Below, piece by piece: positions 51,432 through 60,464 of a stretch of DNA of 64,000 nucleotides. Under the pieces are notes generated by a model. The model was not told the origin of the DNA and searched no databases. It saw only the letters and a program-made list of their open reading frames with translations. The stretch covers positions 124,001 through 188,000 of the forward strand of contig CBDAQM010000008.1 of the NCBI GenBank assembly GCA_965199095.1, read 5' to 3'. Source of the DNA: LMUY01 sp965199095. Lineage in GTDB: Bacteria > Pseudomonadota > Alphaproteobacteria > Acetobacterales > Acetobacteraceae. Position numbers and translations under genes: made by a program. Positions within the stretch are counted from its first letter, which is position 1. Each line of letters starts with the position of its first letter.

Positions 51432-51705
51432 GATCTTGCTCCAAGCGGCCGATAGCCCGTCCCTGAATGCTCGACATCATCAGTGTCCGAATACCTCCAG
51501 CCGCGGGCGAGTTCGCGGTCGACGAACCGTGTCTGTAATACGATGACGTGTCAACAAAGAGAACCAACGCTCCTCCAAGCGGGCTCCGAAATTGTTGAGT
51601 GGTCTGATGCCTCATGCGTGCTTAGGATATCGTGATCGGACATCTTGCGCGAACCAGGCGCCGGAGTGATGATTGCCGCAACCGATAGCGAAAGATGCGA
51701 GATCA
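51432..51705. promoter_or_regulatory. divergent promoter region, candidate GntR operator
   Basis: About 270 bases separate the hyuA operon from the oxidase operon and must hold both promoters. An inverted repeat GTTCG-CGGTCGA-CGAAC lies at 51511-51527 and is the best operator candidate I can see. No clear sigma-70 boxes could be fixed. Confidence 0.4.
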
Positions 51706-52902
51706 ATGGTAGACACTTCTCTGCCCCGCGCCGACGTGGTGGTAATCGGCATGGGCGCGATGGGGGCCGCCACGCTGTATCAATTGGCAAAGCGGGGCGT
51801 GAAGGCGCTCGGGATTGACCGCTTCGATCCCCCGCACGCCGAAGGCTCCAGCCATGGCGGCTCGCGGGTGACGCGGGAGGCGGTGGGCGAAGGTCCGGCC
51901 TATGTCCCGTTCGTCCGGCGCACCCACCAAATCCTGGCCGAACTCGAGCAGCAGTGGGGCGAGACTCTGCTGGTGAAATCCGGCACCTTGATCGTCGGGT
52001 CCCCGGCTGGGGCAACGCCGTTGTTTGGCAAAACCGATTTTCTTGCCAACAGCATCGAGATGGCCCAACGGTTCGGCATCGAGCACGAGATGCTGAATGC
52101 CGACGAACTACGCCGCCGCTATCCGCAGTTCCTCACGTTCCGCGAGACCGATCGCGGCTACCTTGAGCCGCAATCAGGTTACATCCGGCCAGAGGCGGCG
52201 ATCGCGGCGCAACTCCGCTCGGCCCGCGCGCTGGGTGCCACTACGCTCACGGACACCGCGGTAGACGCAATCCGCCAGTCCAAGGGCGTCGTCCGGCTCG
52301 AGACATCCGCCGGGCCGATCGAAGCCAAGAAAGTGGTCGTGACGGTTGGAGCCTGGACACGCGATCTGCTCGGCCCGGCCTTTGCCCGCGTGTTGACCGT
52401 GACCCGCCAGGTTCTGCACTGGTATGCCGCACCTGATTACGGCCCTTTCGCGCCGGAGCGCTTCCCGACCTTCATTTGGTTCGTCACCGACAGGCTGGAA
52501 GATTACTTCACCGGGTTCCCGGTGACCAATCCGGCGGATGGCATCAAGATGACAGTCGGCCGGGAGGCGCCTGATATCGACCTCCGCACCGTCGACCGCC
52601 GCGTGTCCCCGGATGAGTCGGCGGCCTTCTACAACCACCATGTCGGGCCGAACCTTGCGGGGATTACCCCCGAAATCGTGCAGGCGAAAACCTGCTACTA
52701 CACCAACACGCCGGACAAAGGCTTCATCATCGACGCGCATCCGGACATGGACCGTGTCATGGTCGTTTCGGCTTGTTCGGGCCACGGCTTCAAACATTCA
52801 CTCGGCGTCGGCGAGGCCGTGGCGGAGCAAGTGTCGGAAGGGAGATGCGCCATTGACTTGGCGCCTTTCCAGCTCAGCCGTTTCTTTGCCGTTGCCGCCT
52901 GA
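51706..52902 (+). CDS. FAD-dependent oxidase, sarcosine/N-methyl-L-tryptophan oxidase-like
   Basis: From ATG 51706 the protein is 398 aa. It has the dinucleotide-binding motif DVVVIGMGAMGAATLYQLAK, GSSHGGSRVTREAVGEGPAY, and KTCYYTNTPDKGFIIDAHPD, in which the Cys corresponds to the covalent FAD attachment site of monomeric sarcosine oxidase and SolA. The end VVSACSGHGFKHSLGVGEAV also matches. Such enzymes demethylate N-methyl amino acids to the amino acid, formaldehyde and hydrogen peroxide. It is the first gene of the plus-strand operon, facing HyuAB. A longer start at 51673 lacks support. Confidence 0.92.
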   Translation: MVDTSLPRADVVVIGMGAMGAATLYQLAKRGVKALGIDRFDPPHAEGSSHGGSRVTREAVGEGPAYVPFVRRTHQILAELEQQWGETLLVKSGTLIVGSPAGATPLFGKTDFLANSIEMAQRFGIEHEMLNADELRRRYPQFLTFRETDRGYLEPQSGYIRPEAAIAAQLRSARALGATTLTDTAVDAIRQSKGVVRLETSAGPIEAKKVVVTVGAWTRDLLGPAFARVLTVTRQVLHWYAAPDYGPFAPERFPTFIWFVTDRLEDYFTGFPVTNPADGIKMTVGREAPDIDLRTVDRRVSPDESAAFYNHHVGPNLAGITPEIVQAKTCYYTNTPDKGFIIDAHPDMDRVMVVSACSGHGFKHSLGVGEAVAEQVSEGRCAIDLAPFQLSRFFAVAA

Positions 52903-52914
52903 GCGAGCGCAAGA

Positions 52915-53700
52915 ATGCTCTACCGCAAAGTGTTACTGACCGGGGCCGCCGGGCTGCTCGGCACCACGCTGCGCAAAGCCCTCGCTCCGCGCGTGGCCTT
53001 GCTTCGATCGACGGATATCGCCCCACTCGCCGATCCGGCCGAAAACGAGGAGTTGATGCACGCCGATCTGGGCGATCCCTCGGCTGCCGGCGCGCTGGTC
53101 GCGGGGATGGAGGCCGTGGCGCATTTCGGCGGCATTTCCAAGGCGGATGAGCCGTATGAGGCCGTTGCGCGGGTGAATATCAACGGCCTCTACGCCTTGT
53201 ATGAGGCCGCCCGGGAGGCTGGTGTCAAACGGATGATCTTCGCCAGTTCGGTGCATGCCGTCGGCTACTATCCGCAGACCGAAGTCATCGATGCCAGGGC
53301 TCCCACCCGGCCGGACTCGTTCTACGGCGTCGGCAAGGTGTTCGGCGAGGCCATCGCCCAGCTCTACTGGGACAAGCACGGGCTGGAGACGGTCTCGATC
53401 CGCATCGGCTCGTGCGAGCCGGTCCCGAGCAACCGCCGGCACTTGCGGACCTGGCTGTCGTTCGGCGACCTGCATCAGCTGGTGGAGCGGTCACTGACAG
53501 TGCCCCGGGTCGGCCACACGATCGTGTTTGGCGCCTCGGACAACTCCGAGCGATTCTGGGACAACCGGTTTGCCGGCCCGCTCGGCTACCGCCCGACCGA
53601 CTCAGCCGACGACTATCGCGACGCGCTGCTCCAGGCGGACCCGAGCCCCGACGGCTCCGAGCCGCTGTTCCGCGCACAAGGCGGCGTGTGGGCGCCATGA
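52915..53700 (+). CDS. NAD-dependent epimerase/dehydratase family, uronate dehydrogenase-like
   Basis: The 261 aa protein has an N-terminal Rossmann motif KVLLTGAAGLLGTTLRKALA, the catalytic serine in IFASSVHAVGYYPQTEV, the Tyr-x3-Lys pair in DSFYGVGKVFGEAIAQ, and SIRIGSCEPVPSNRRHLRTW, very like uronate dehydrogenase (Udh), which oxidises galacturonate or glucuronate to the aldarolactone. A sugar-acid substrate would fit the CUT1 transporter of the divergent operon, but not HyuAB. It follows the oxidase by 12 bases. Confidence 0.85.
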   Translation: MLYRKVLLTGAAGLLGTTLRKALAPRVALLRSTDIAPLADPAENEELMHADLGDPSAAGALVAGMEAVAHFGGISKADEPYEAVARVNINGLYALYEAAREAGVKRMIFASSVHAVGYYPQTEVIDARAPTRPDSFYGVGKVFGEAIAQLYWDKHGLETVSIRIGSCEPVPSNRRHLRTWLSFGDLHQLVERSLTVPRVGHTIVFGASDNSERFWDNRFAGPLGYRPTDSADDYRDALLQADPSPDGSEPLFRAQGGVWAP

Positions 53701-53734
53701 CGCGCCTCGACCGTCCCCAGCAGAAGCGCTGAGC

Positions 53735-55396
53735 ATGCCACAGGATCTCGGGACGTTCGACTTCATCATCGTCGGCGCAGGCTCGGCCGGCTGCGTGCTG
53801 GCGCGACGGCTCAGCGATGCTGCCGGAACGACGGTCCTCTTGCTGGAAGCCGGCGGCAGTGGCCGAAACCCGCTCTACAGCATGCCGATGCTGGCTGGTC
53901 GGCTCAACCGGCTGAAGATGAACAACTGGTCGTATCAAACCGAGCCACAGAAGCACCTGGGCGGGCGCAGCGTCTTTCTGCCGCGGGGCCGGATGGTGGG
54001 CGGCTCGTTCATGTTCAACGGAGCGGTCTACATCCGTGGCAATCCGTATGACTATGATTCCTGGCGCCAGATGGGAAACACGGGTTGGTCGTACGCCGAC
54101 GTGCTGCCGTACTTCAAGCGCTCGGAAACCTATGACGACGGCGCCGACGACTTCCATGGCGCGGACGGGCCTTTGCCCGTCAGTCATTCGGGCGCTATCA
54201 ATCCTTTGGCGGATGCCTTCATCCGGGCCGGCTTGGAGGCTGGCTTCCCCGCCAACCGGGACTTCAACGGGGCCGTGCAGGACGGCTTTGGGCGGCACGA
54301 CCACAACATCTTCCGCGGACGCCGCCGAACCACGGCTGCGGCGTTCCTGACCGACCGGGCATCGCGCACGAACCTGCGCATCGTCGCCGACGCCCATGTC
54401 GGGCGTATTGTCATTAAAGAGGGACGCGCGACCGGCCTCGAACTCACGCGGGGCGGGGAGGCGAGCACCGCCACGGCGCGTCGCGAGATCGTCGTCGCGT
54501 CCGGTGCGATCAACACACCACAACTCCTCATGCTGTCCGGCATCGGGCCGGCAGACCACCTGGGCGAGCATGGCATACCGGTGGTCCATGACCTGCCCGG
54601 CGTCGGCGCCAATCTGCAGGACCATCTCGTGGTCACCGTTGGCCACGAATGCGTCCAACCAGTGTCGCTGGTCGACACGCTGCGGATCGAGAAGTTCTTC
54701 GTCCAAGCAGCCCGCGGCTACCTGCTCGGGAAAGGCCCCGTCGCCATGAGTCCGATACACGCGGGCGGCTTCATTCGGACCGATCCGAGCCTGCCGGCGC
54801 CGGATTTGCAGATCGCCTTCTATCCGATCCTCGGGTCCAGCCCATCGGCTGGTGCGCCTCGCCTGCTCTGGCCCTGGCAGCACAAGCCCCATTCCTATGC
54901 CGGCGTGACCTGGCGCAACCGGCCCGTCAGCCGCGGCACGGTGCGGCTGCGCTCGGCGGACTTCCGCGATCCGCTGCGCATCGACCCGAATTACCTCGAT
55001 GACGAATCGGACGTGATCGCCAGCAAACGCGCGGTCGTCGAATTGCGGCGGGTGTTTGCCCAGCGCGCGTTCGACCCGTATCGCGGTGCTGAGTTGCTGC
55101 CCGGCGCCGGCGTGCAGACGGACGCGGAGACTGAGGCTTTCGTGAAGGCGACCGGGCTGAGCGGCTATCACCTCGCCGGCACCGCCAAGATGGGTCATGA
55201 CGGATTGGCCGTGGTGGACGACCAATTGCGCGTGCACGGTATCACCGGGCTGCGCGTTGCGGATGCCAGCATCATCCCGTTGATCATTACCGGCAACACC
55301 AACGCCGCAACGATCATGATCGCGGAGAAGGCAAGCGACCTGATGCTCGGCCGGTCGCTTCCCCGCTTCGAGCCCGGTGTCGAGCAAGCAGCTTAG
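53735..55396 (+). CDS. GMC-family FAD-dependent oxidoreductase
   Basis: From ATG 53735 the protein is 553 aa: DFIIVGAGSAGCVLARRLSD (FAD binding), RGRMVGGSFMFNGAVYIRGN (the GMC signature 1, which usually reads GGSSxIN and here has Phe and Met), VVASGAINTPQLLMLSGIGP (signature 2), and the catalytic His and Asn in LSGYHLAGTAKMGHD and PLIITGNTNAATIMIAEKAS. Members oxidise alcohols such as choline or polyethylene glycol. The changed signature 1 hints at an unusual substrate. It lies 34 bases after the Udh-like gene. Confidence 0.92.
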   Translation: MPQDLGTFDFIIVGAGSAGCVLARRLSDAAGTTVLLLEAGGSGRNPLYSMPMLAGRLNRLKMNNWSYQTEPQKHLGGRSVFLPRGRMVGGSFMFNGAVYIRGNPYDYDSWRQMGNTGWSYADVLPYFKRSETYDDGADDFHGADGPLPVSHSGAINPLADAFIRAGLEAGFPANRDFNGAVQDGFGRHDHNIFRGRRRTTAAAFLTDRASRTNLRIVADAHVGRIVIKEGRATGLELTRGGEASTATARREIVVASGAINTPQLLMLSGIGPADHLGEHGIPVVHDLPGVGANLQDHLVVTVGHECVQPVSLVDTLRIEKFFVQAARGYLLGKGPVAMSPIHAGGFIRTDPSLPAPDLQIAFYPILGSSPSAGAPRLLWPWQHKPHSYAGVTWRNRPVSRGTVRLRSADFRDPLRIDPNYLDDESDVIASKRAVVELRRVFAQRAFDPYRGAELLPGAGVQTDAETEAFVKATGLSGYHLAGTAKMGHDGLAVVDDQLRVHGITGLRVADASIIPLIITGNTNAATIMIAEKASDLMLGRSLPRFEPGVEQAA

Positions 55397-55424
55397 CGGG
55401 GCGCATGGGGCACGGGCGGCAGAT

Positions 55425-56166
55425 ATGCTTGACATAAAATGCGTCGGAGACTTCCGCAGCGACAACGTGGCCGGGGTGAGCCCCACCATCATGGCCGCCA
55501 TCGTTGCCGCAAACGAAGGTACCGCGGCCTCCTACGGCGACGACGAGGTTAGCTCCGCCGTGAACGAGCGTTACTCGGCGCTGTTCGGCACGCCTGTAGC
55601 GGTGTTCCCGGTTTCGACGGGGACGGCGGCCAACGCGATCTCCCTCGCCGCAAGCGTGCGGCCCTATGGCGGTATTTTCTGCCACGCGGCGGCTCATATC
55701 CACACGTCCGAAGGCGGTGCTGTCAGCGCATTCAGCGGTGGTGCCAGTTTGCTCACCTTGCAGGGGCGCGGCGACCGGCTGGACGCTGACGAATTGCGGC
55801 GCGCGATCGCCGCCGGGGGGCGGGGCAACACTCAGAAGCCGCAGCCCGATGCCGTTTCCATAACCCAGGCGACGGAGGCAGGAACCATCTATCAGCTGGA
55901 TGAACTTGCAGCTATCGGGCGGTGTGCCCGTGAAGCGGGGCTGGTCTACCACATGGATGGAGCACGTTTTTCCAATGCGCTCGCCACGTTGGGCTGTTCG
56001 CCGGCGGCGATGACGTCGGAGTTGGGCGTGGACATCCTGTCTTTCGGATCCACCAAGAACGGCGCAATGAACACCGAGGCGATCGTTGTTCTCAATCCGA
56101 AGTTACGGGAGTCAGTGGCTTACCGTCTTCGTCGGGCCGGGCAAACATGGTCCAAAATGCGTTTCG
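55425..56166 (+). pseudogene. low-specificity L-threonine aldolase, 3' end removed by IS21 remnant
   Basis: From ATG 55425 the protein has DFRSDNVAGVSPTIMAAIVA, ASYGDDEVSSAVNERYSALF, LVYHMDGARFSNALATLGCS and the PLP lysine in VDILSFGSTKNGAMNTEAIV, a LtaE-type aldolase cleaving threonine or other beta-hydroxy amino acids to glycine and an aldehyde. After about residue 246 (AGQTWSKMRF) homology stops at an IS21 fragment, and about 100 C-terminal residues are missing. The open frame runs on to 56369 in antisense IS21 sequence. Confidence 0.88.
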
Positions 56167-56384
56167 CCCGCGTTGACGAACAGCCGCGCCATCAGGCTCT
56201 CGTCCGTCATGTCCGCCGCCAGCGGCCAACCAATCCCTGCCGCGGCCGCCCGACCCAGGTACTCTCGTACCGTGCTCGGTGCTACGCCCAACTCGCGCGC
56301 GATCTCCCGGATGCTCGCTCCGGCGCCAAAACGCATCGTCAGCAACTGCTTGATCTGCCGCATAGATAGCCTCTGTGTCGGCAT
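56166..56384 (-). pseudogene. IS21 IstA N-terminal fragment
   Basis: From the ATG at 56384 the reading MPTQRLSMRQIKQLLTMRFG then SIREIARELGVAPSTVREYL is an IstA helix-turn-helix region, continuing to SLMARLFVNAG. It then passes into the antisense of the threonine aldolase near 56166. This is a fourth IS21-type element, different from the one at 23804-26604. Confidence 0.8.
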
Positions 56385-56477
56385 CCAACCCCTCCATCGA
56401 TTGCGATGGCGGCACTGGAGGCCAGGTCATTGCTGACCCGCGAGACAATCCTTTCCCGGATGCCCGCTACCTAAACA

Positions 56478-56592
56478 GGGTGGGCGACATCATCGGAATG
56501 GTGGGCGGCTTCAGATTGGAATGCTGGGCGCCATCACGTCAGAACGGTGGGCGCCATCAGATTGGAATAGGTGGGCGGCTTACGTCGGAATC
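56478..56592. repeat. five tandem-like repeats at the end of the IS21 remnant
   Basis: Five degenerate copies of a unit like GGTGGGCGCCATCAGATTGG (plus AAT) follow each other from 56478 to 56592, for instance GGTGGGCGGCTTCAGATTGG and GGTGGGCGGCTTACGTCGGA. IS21 ends normally carry two or three repeats for IstA binding, so this is a rich array. It lies upstream of the IstA fragment, as expected for a right end. Confidence 0.7.
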
Positions 56593-56673
56593 CGCAGGTG
56601 GTCCGAACGGTTGCCTTCCTGGTCGCCTTGCTGGGTATCGTCATGATCCTCGTGGCGTTGACCTAGGATCGGC

Positions 56674-57190
56674 ATCTGCGGCCGGTTCGCCTCTCAGCGT
56701 CCTGCCGACGTCATCCACAAGCTGTTCGCCGCGGCCGGGCCGACGCCCAACCTGGCCCCGAACTGGAACGTGGTGCCTATCCAGGACGCCATGGCAGGAA
56801 CGGCCAGACGGTAAGCAGCCCTACGCCATCGCTCGGCAGGACGGGGCGCCATTCGCCATGGCGGGCATCTGGGAGGGCTGGCGGTCGCCGACGGCGAGGT
56901 GGTGCGCACCTTTGCCATCCTCACGACCGCCGCCAACGCCACGATGCGCCAGCTTCACGAGCGCATGCCGGTGATCCTGGAGCCGGTCGCCTGGCCGACC
57001 TGTTGGGCAAGGATAGCGTCGAAGCCGCGGATCTGATGCGACCGGCGCCGGATAATGTGCCGCATCTTTGGCCTGTCAGATGGGCGGTCAACAGCGTGCG
57101 CAACAATGGGGCGGACCTGCTGGACCAGATCGATGATCCGGCCGCCCCGCCGCCGAGTGATGCGCCGGCGGGGGAGAACCCGGCCAAGCC
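56674..57190 (+). pseudogene. SRAP-family (YedK/HMCES-like) protein, decayed
   Basis: At 56674 the reading is ICGRFASQRPADVIHKLFAA then NLAPNWNVVPIQDAM: the SRAP start M-C-G-R-F with ATG changed to ATC. About 50-60 residues that should follow are deleted, and the text resumes as KQPYAIARQDGAPFAMAGIW and EGW, shifts frame, and continues VRTFAILTTAANATMRQLHE and RMPVILEPVAW. SRAP proteins use Cys2 to form thiazolidine links with abasic sites in single-stranded DNA. The lost start, deletion and frameshift mean this copy is dead. Confidence 0.8.
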
Positions 57191-57192
57191 GG

Positions 57193-57551
57193 TCAGTCCA
57201 CCAACCGCTTCACCATCCCGACCAGCGTCTCTGGCTCGTAGGGCTTGTCCAGCACGGTCACCGATGCGCCTTGATCCATCTAGGCGTGAGGACGTCAGGC
57301 CGAGCAGTGGAGATCACAACAGGAAGGTCCGGACACACCTCGCGGACATGCGCCACCAGGTCGATCCCGTTCAGCTCGCCGGGCATGTGGACGTCAGTGA
57401 CAAGGGCGGAGAAATGGGTCGGGTAGTCGCGTAGAAGCTTGATCGCCCCAACGGCATGGTTGCTGGCCATGACCTCGAACCCGATATCCAGCAACGTGTC
57501 TTCAAGCACCATGAGGATCAGCGGCTCGTCGTCCACCAGCAGCACGCACAT
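57193..57551 (-). pseudogene. single-domain response regulator, frameshifted near its end
   Basis: From the ATG at 57551: MCVLLVDDEPLILMVLEDTL (acidic pair), FSALVTDVHMPGELNGIDLV (phospho-acceptor Asp) and LPVVISTARPDVLTP (Thr/Ser switch). One base appears missing in CCTAGATGG near 57279-57285. The other frame then gives MDQGASVTVLDKPYEPETLV with the conserved Lys-Pro, ending at 57193. Restored length is about 119 aa, a CheY-like receiver without an output domain. No histidine kinase is nearby. Confidence 0.8.
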
Positions 57552-58114
57552 GGCCCGGGCCTCCGGCCGTGAAAGCGCGACCGAGGGCTACACGGGAGGT
57601 GGAGGGGAGATGCGGACGGGTTTGAGCACGGTTGTGCGACGGGGGACCGTCTGGGCAAAGGGCTTAAGGGCTTGTTCGACATTAATCGAATCGGTTGCGG
57701 CGTCGAACAAGTATAAGGGGCAAAAGTGTGGGTAAGAAAGTGCAGCATTTCTTCGTGCTCCGGTCCAAAGTCGCGGTTTTACGGCGTTTTTTGTCGCGCC
57801 GAAGGCGGAACGTTCCGGCACCCCTCCGGAGTTACACACGCTTTTGCCCCTCTTACTCGAACAAGCCCTAAGCCTTTGTTTTGAGCGGCAGCTTTGTCGG
57901 CGTGCCGACGCACTAATTTGCCGACGCTGCCTTAGCTGCAAAGGGACCATGCCCGGCGACAGTTCACCGGCTTATCAAGCTTCCATAGCCGAGGTATAGC
58001 GCTGGGGAGCGAATGCATCGGGTGAGATGTCTCGAGCTGCTGCTAGTGACGGATTGGTGAATTAGCTTTAGTAAGCCAGCCCTTAGTTCCCAGATTAGGC
58101 GAGAACCCCAAAAA
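57552..58114. repeat. intergenic stretch with a long imperfect inverted repeat
   Basis: About 560 bases without a gene. Left arm 57657-57731 and right arm 57832-57879 are inverted: both contain GGGCTTGTTCGA and AGGGGCAAAAGnGTG, and the left arm has about 35 extra bases (57680-57710) that themselves contain a TCGAA palindrome and a second copy, GTCGAACAAG. The arms enclose about 100 bases of unique sequence. It could be a miniature inverted-repeat element or a strong transcription stop before the 58115 gene. Confidence 0.55.
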
Positions 58115-59437
58115 ATGGTCGATGTCGTCATAACCAACGCAGACGGAATCGGCCTTAACAACGCGATTGGCGTGATCGGGTCAAATAAGCCGTCTCAGAT
58201 TGGCGCTTCTGGCCAGACCGACTATGCCATGTATAGTTATAGTGATGGCGACGGAGAGGTTCCCGGCTCTTCGAATTTCACAGTTCAAGGCAGAGGTTTT
58301 TCCTATGATAGCAACGGGCTTTTGGCTGGCGGCACTATTACATCGATCACTATTGCATACACCGTGCAAGGACAGTACGACGGCGGAGAGTCGTACTCTG
58401 ATTTCGAAATCCCTGTTCAAAGCGTAGTAAACTTCGGCCGGCTCGGAGACGGCGGACAGTCTGGCGCGATGGCAATATTGGCAGGAAACGACGCAATCTC
58501 ATCCAATGGTTTCGGAGCGTTTGCCTATGGTGGCAATGACACATTCACAATCGTCGGGACTGGCTCGCCGTTCCCAACCACCGGAATTACCCAGATCAAC
58601 GGCGGTTCAGGCGCGAACACCGCCGTGTTTCCCTACGCACTCCGCGAGGCGGCGACAATCACCGGTGGCGGCGGCACCGAGACGGTCGTGCAGTCCGGCA
58701 TCACCGCCAACCTCGTTTCCATAGACAAAATCCAATTTATCGACGGGTCGACCTACGAAGACACCACGACGCCGGGTGCGCAGGCCGCACTCGCGTTCCA
58801 GGGCATCCTGGGGCGGCAGCCGGATGCAATCAACGCTGGCGGATACGGCCAGCTTGCCGAGCAAAACGGGGTGGCAACCGCGGCAACGGCGCTGCTCGCC
58901 ACCCCGGAAGGGCAGGCCGACACGGCCAGCCTGAGCAACGCGGATTTCGTCACCCGGCTGTACCAGAACATCCTGGACCGCGCACCGGACGCGCAGGGCG
59001 CGGCGGGGTGGCAGGCGGATCTCGACAGCGGATCGCTCGACCGAGGTGCCGTCGTAGCGGATTTCGCGTCCTCGCCCGAGGCGCAACAGGTCAACGCCGC
59101 CCAGTTCGGCAGCGGCGCCGTCTTTGCCGCGGACCCCAACGCCGTCGAGGTGCTGCGTGCCTACGAAATCCTGCTCAACCGCCTCCCGGAGGCGGCGGCG
59201 CTGAGTGGGAACACGACGGCGTTGGATAACAGCAGCCAGTCGCTCCAGCAGCTCTACGGGACCATCCAGGCATCGCCAGAATTTGCGGCCGATGTCGCTT
59301 CGACCGGAGGCAGCAACCCATACGGCATCACCGCCTCCACGTCTTACGGCAGCACTCATACGATCGCAGTTAGCAACCAGGTGACGTCACTGATCACTCC
59401 TCTCGTCACCAGCAATGGAGTTGCTGTCCACAGTTAA
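58115..59437 (+). CDS. DUF4214-domain protein, probably secreted or surface-associated
   Basis: The 440 aa protein starts MVDVVITNADGIGLNNAIGV and lacks a Sec signal. Residues 1-215 are Gly/Ser/Thr rich with beta-type segments such as GGNDTFTIVGTGSPFPTTGI and GGSGANTAVF, reminiscent of type I secreted or adhesin passengers. Residues about 225-400 hold DUF4214-like units: ALAFQGILGRQPDAINAGGY, DFVTRLYQNILDRAPDAQGA, EVLRAYEILLNRLPEAAALS. DUF4214 is found in S-layer, phycobilisome-linker-like and exported proteins. The first 600 bases are visibly less GC-rich than the rest, which suggests transfer or a two-part origin. Confidence 0.75.
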   Translation: MVDVVITNADGIGLNNAIGVIGSNKPSQIGASGQTDYAMYSYSDGDGEVPGSSNFTVQGRGFSYDSNGLLAGGTITSITIAYTVQGQYDGGESYSDFEIPVQSVVNFGRLGDGGQSGAMAILAGNDAISSNGFGAFAYGGNDTFTIVGTGSPFPTTGITQINGGSGANTAVFPYALREAATITGGGGTETVVQSGITANLVSIDKIQFIDGSTYEDTTTPGAQAALAFQGILGRQPDAINAGGYGQLAEQNGVATAATALLATPEGQADTASLSNADFVTRLYQNILDRAPDAQGAAGWQADLDSGSLDRGAVVADFASSPEAQQVNAAQFGSGAVFAADPNAVEVLRAYEILLNRLPEAAALSGNTTALDNSSQSLQQLYGTIQASPEFAADVASTGGSNPYGITASTSYGSTHTIAVSNQVTSLITPLVTSNGVAVHS

Positions 59438-60250
59438 GACAGCCAGCGAACAAGATGGCCTCTCACACAGTGTTCCGGATTGCCTCGGCGGCAGCGTCTG
59501 CAAACGGTTGGGCATGGTCAACCTCAATCACCGGGAGAGTCGCCTGGTCGAGGCTGCCAAGCGCTTTGCCGGGGTGGCGTCATCACTTTATATGCCGCTT
59601 TGGCTGCCGCAGACTTCTGCTGGCTGGCTGACGAACTGTGCGGCCGGAATTTTTTGGGACAGCATGTCGACGATGGGGGACGGCGTGCGGGAGACCGTTG
59701 CAGCGCCGATCCTTCGACGTGACTGAAGGCGGATAATGTGATTCCCCACGCGGGGATTTGCGTTACCCCAAAGGGAGGGCTTCTCTGAAAAATGTGATTC
59801 CCGGCTTTGAATCCATGTTGCTGGGTTTTGGAGTAACGGGGGGACGACCATTTTCCAGGTGCGCAGTATGGTTCGTTGACAGCCCGGAAGATGTGTTACC
59901 GGAAGCGTAGGCCGCTCAGGGCATCCTCGCATCCCGTTGGGACCACCACTGGATCAAGTCGGCCGTCGCCTCGGCCCTCTCCTGCCCCTGGACGACAGCC
60001 ACAGCCATGCCCGTGTCCAGGATCGACGGATTGACGGTGAAGAACGCCAGCGCGCCGTCGACCTGGCGCCAAGCCGGGGGTCGGTAGCAGCGGGGCTGAA
60101 ACTGCAGTTCAGCCGAGCCCGGCCGCCGCTTCCGGCACAAAGCGGATGCCGTGGACGGGGAGTTACTGCTGAAGCTGACGCGCGAAATCCGGGTCAACCA
60201 GGATTCGCCAGTAAAGGGCTGCACAAGAAATTCCTCAGGGAATGTTGGGG
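59438..60250. other. gene-poor stretch with repeated AATGTGATTCCC
   Basis: About 800 bases between the DUF4214 gene and the IS630 copy. AATGTGATTCCC occurs at about 59736 and again at about 59792, each followed by a G/C-rich segment and a GTTACCCC/GTAACGGGG-like motif, perhaps the end of a lost mobile element. A minus-strand frame ending at 59916 (DLIQWWSQRDARMP) could be a gene fragment but has no recognised homologue. Confidence 0.4.
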
Positions 60251-60464
60251 TATACCCCGTTCACGTGAGGATGCGAAAATCCTGAGGCGAGATGATGCGG
60301 AAGTTGTCCGACACCTGATCGCAGTAGAGGTTCCATTTTCGCGGCACCTCCTCACGGAGGAACGTCAGCATGGCGGCACTGAAATCAGCGAACCTCTCGT
60401 GGCACTGGTTGTGGGTGACATGCTTGTGCATCAACGCCCAGAGCCGTTCGATCGGGTTGAGATG

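Noticed and set aside
53285..55501. 738-codon minus-strand open frame
   Set aside because: Antisense of the GMC oxidoreductase and Udh-like genes, which have full family motifs on the plus strand.
57003..57434. Plus-strand frame continuing the SRAP remnant
   Set aside because: Beyond about 57190 it is antisense to the response regulator and has no SRAP features.
59916..60224. 102-codon minus-strand frame ending DLIQWWSQRDARMP
   Set aside because: Parts look protein-like on both strands, but no family or ribosome binding site is evident. It is left as an unassigned fragment.
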